From the NCBI GenBank assembly GCA_013397455.1, contig VYZB01000521.1:248001-312000 (forward strand): a DNA stretch of 64,000 bases, in the 5' to 3' direction. The translations under genes were made by a program, and so were the position numbers. Under the pieces are notes generated by a model that saw only the letters and a program-made list of their open reading frames with translations, was not told the DNA's origin and ran no database searches. Of the stretch, positions 62,101-64,000 are shown one piece after another (the stretch's first letter is position 1; each line of letters starts with the position of its first letter). The DNA is from Crotophaga sulcirostris (lineage: Eukaryota; Chordata; Aves; Cuculiformes; Crotophagidae).

Positions 62101-64000
62101 AGAAGATAGTGTCAAAGTCAGTCTCATGGGTTCAAAAAATTATATAATTAGACTTACAGAGGATTCACAGCCCTCTGAAGCTAGGAATTAAATTTTATGA
62201 AGGGTAATTTTAAGAGTGATTGACTGGCAGTGTAGGAGGATGGATTGTTAGATGGCAAAGGAGCACGGTTTTATTAACTGGTTTTCTCTGTCTTGGCGCC
62301 AGGACAACGTCTGGACCAAACTGCACTGAATTCAGAAGAGATGGAGGCATCAGAGACTTTGTCATGTTACATAATTTTTTAAAACAGCGACTCAAACTCT
62401 GGGTTTGCTAGCTGGAAGGTTTAGCGCTCTCCTTTGTAGCTGGTATTGCAGTGGTGAGGAAGAATAAGAAAGTACAGGAATGTGAAGCTAGGTTTGGTTT
62501 TTCATGCTATATGCGGCAATATAACGATTGGGTTCTTATCATGATGAGGCTCTGAGTGAAAGGATTCAATTCACAAGGGCTTTATAGGAAACTTTATAAA
62601 GAATTACATAATGCTTTCCTCCACATGTTTATATATAGCATATTGCTTTTGTTCAGCTTCACACAGCATTCGGATATGAAAGGCTATGTTTAGAAGGTAT
62701 TGTGATTAAGGTTCGAAGTGATGCTGATCCACACTCTCTGAAAATAATGAAAGACTTCCTCTGACTTCAGCGCACTTCAGATCTGGCTTACAAGGCAGGA
62801 AGCTTAGACACGAGACCACAAGACCTCCCTCATACATCCTAATACTGTGACATTGATTGCCCCAGCTGATAGCGCTGGTAACGGGTAGCAGAATTTGCAC
62901 TTCTGAATGTCATTTGATGCAGATCTGCTTTGCTGCCTGTGGATACATGGAGAGAAACAGTATGCCAGGGGACAGCAAAATTTGGCACAGTTGCCAAGAT
63001 GAGATGCAGAAGCTGGGGGCCATGGCCTCCTGTGCAAGGAAGTGGTTTCCTCTTCTGACATGGTCTGAAATTTGGTGGGAACCTTGCACAGAGGCAGGAC
63101 ACTGCCAGGCAGCTGCTCGGTGGCAAGGTGCCTCTTTGAGAGGCAGCTTCTCCCAGACATGCTGAAGTCCTTTTGGTCTCTGTAGCCCCTGGTTTTGGAA
63201 AGGGGAAAGCATGTCCATCACTCTCCTGTGGGGCACTTGCTTTGGTTGCAGCCTTCTTTGTAGCTTTGAAATGGAATTGTATCAGTAGCTTTGAGAAATG
63301 AAAAATAGAATTTTAAAGGGTTGTTGATTCTTGAAGTGCTGATCACTCACACAAAGTTATAAAGATATCTGCTGTGGTGGACCAAACTTGGTCCTCCACA
63401 TTGAAACTGGACAGATGATGAAATTGCAGGTTTGCTGACCATTGGGAGTACATTGCAAGAAAGGTTACAGTGGAAACTTTGTTCTTAACCAGGAGCTTAT
63501 TTCCTATTAGAGATACTGCTGGTGAGAGGTAACATTTACGTGCTGGCAGAGTCAGATTCCTGAACCAGCTTCAGGTGGGGTTAACCAACCCGGCTCATTA
63601 TTTGCAATTCATTTTATAGGGTCTGTCTTTATAGTGTCCAGGTAATGTAAGATGGTCTGTCATTTTTACAAAGAGGGCACAGTTACAGTCTCCTGGAATC
63701 ATTGTTTTCATGTGGATTAGAGTTGCTGAATAATTTGAATGTGTGTGAAATAGAAAGATATTCTACGAATAAATTATCTGACCATTCTGTTCTGGAGAAA
63801 GCACATGCTTAAGGAAGAGTAAGTATCTCAGATCTGCTTATTTTACCTTTGGCTGAGCAGTCAGCCTGAATACACCTTGTGTAATGTTGGGTCCCTTGGG
63901 GATCCCTTCCAAGTATGTTAAATAACCATCTACATATTTCTCCTCCTTCCTTTAATGACTTACTGACTTTTATCAACGTATATCATTCCTTTCTCTTTTG
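56200..64000. other. Non-coding stretch to window end
   Basis: Nearly 8 kb with no supported exon, RNA gene or recognisable transposon. A T17 run lies at 61302-61318. The patch at 59130-59300 is GC- and CpG-richer than its surroundings, with overlapping open frames in several phases, but resembles no known gene. The other open frames (for example 60403-60798 and 62804-63160) are in overlapping conflicting frames and look like chance. Confidence 0.6.
61302..61318 (+). repeat. T17 homopolymer
   Basis: Seventeen consecutive T. No retrotransposed sequence that would explain it as a minus-strand poly(A) tail was recognised next to it. Confidence 0.95.

Noticed and set aside
1..64000. tRNA, rRNA, known microRNA, CRISPR or operon-like organisation
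   Set aside because: Nothing recognisable was found on either strand by reading. A covariance-model scan would be needed to exclude weak RNA genes.

Overview
The window reads as vertebrate, most likely bird, nuclear DNA. The evidence is AT-rich, intron- or intergenic-like sequence with stops in all frames, three 5'-truncated CR1 LINE copies with avian-style 3' ends, one solo LTR resembling avian ERVL-type LTRs, a few very old MIR/L2-like fossils, low repeat density and a 35-N assembly gap at 50382-50416. There are no bacterial or viral operons, no CRISPR array, and no rRNA or tRNA gene that I can recognise. The species cannot be fixed from this sequence alone.

Layout. 1-4.0 kb: non-coding, with a homeodomain-motif-rich stretch near 1.0-1.3 kb. 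4046-4131: the only credible coding segment, an 86-base exon candidate with branch points, pyrimidine tract, AG acceptor and GT donor; I do not recognise the protein. 4.1-19.9 kb: non-coding, with a purine tract (7.1 kb), a small inverted-repeat fossil (16.4 kb), nested palindromes (16.6 kb) and a candidate conserved enhancer (17.4-17.6 kb). 19.9-20.5 kb: CR1 3' end on the plus strand. 20.5-28.8 kb: non-coding. 28.77-29.40 kb: solo LTR with an internal tandem duplication of about 110 bases. 29.4-51 kb: non-coding, with ancient fossil repeats at 31.9, 33.7, 37.6 and 48.8 kb and the gap at 50.4 kb. 51.0-51.6 kb: two MIR/L2-like fossils in opposite orientation. 53.5-53.9 kb: CR1, minus strand. 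55.9-56.2 kb: CR1, plus strand. 56.2-64 kb: non-coding.

If the exon is real, most of the window is probably intron of a gene on the plus strand, with candidate enhancers lying in it. Otherwise the window is a gene desert. Most open frames of 60-150 codons start at arbitrary ATGs, cross low-complexity tracts or repeats, and resemble no family I know; they are treated as chance. I found no new biological system here. The items most worth a check are the exon candidate, the motif-dense regulatory candidates, the duplicated LTR and the gap with matching edges.
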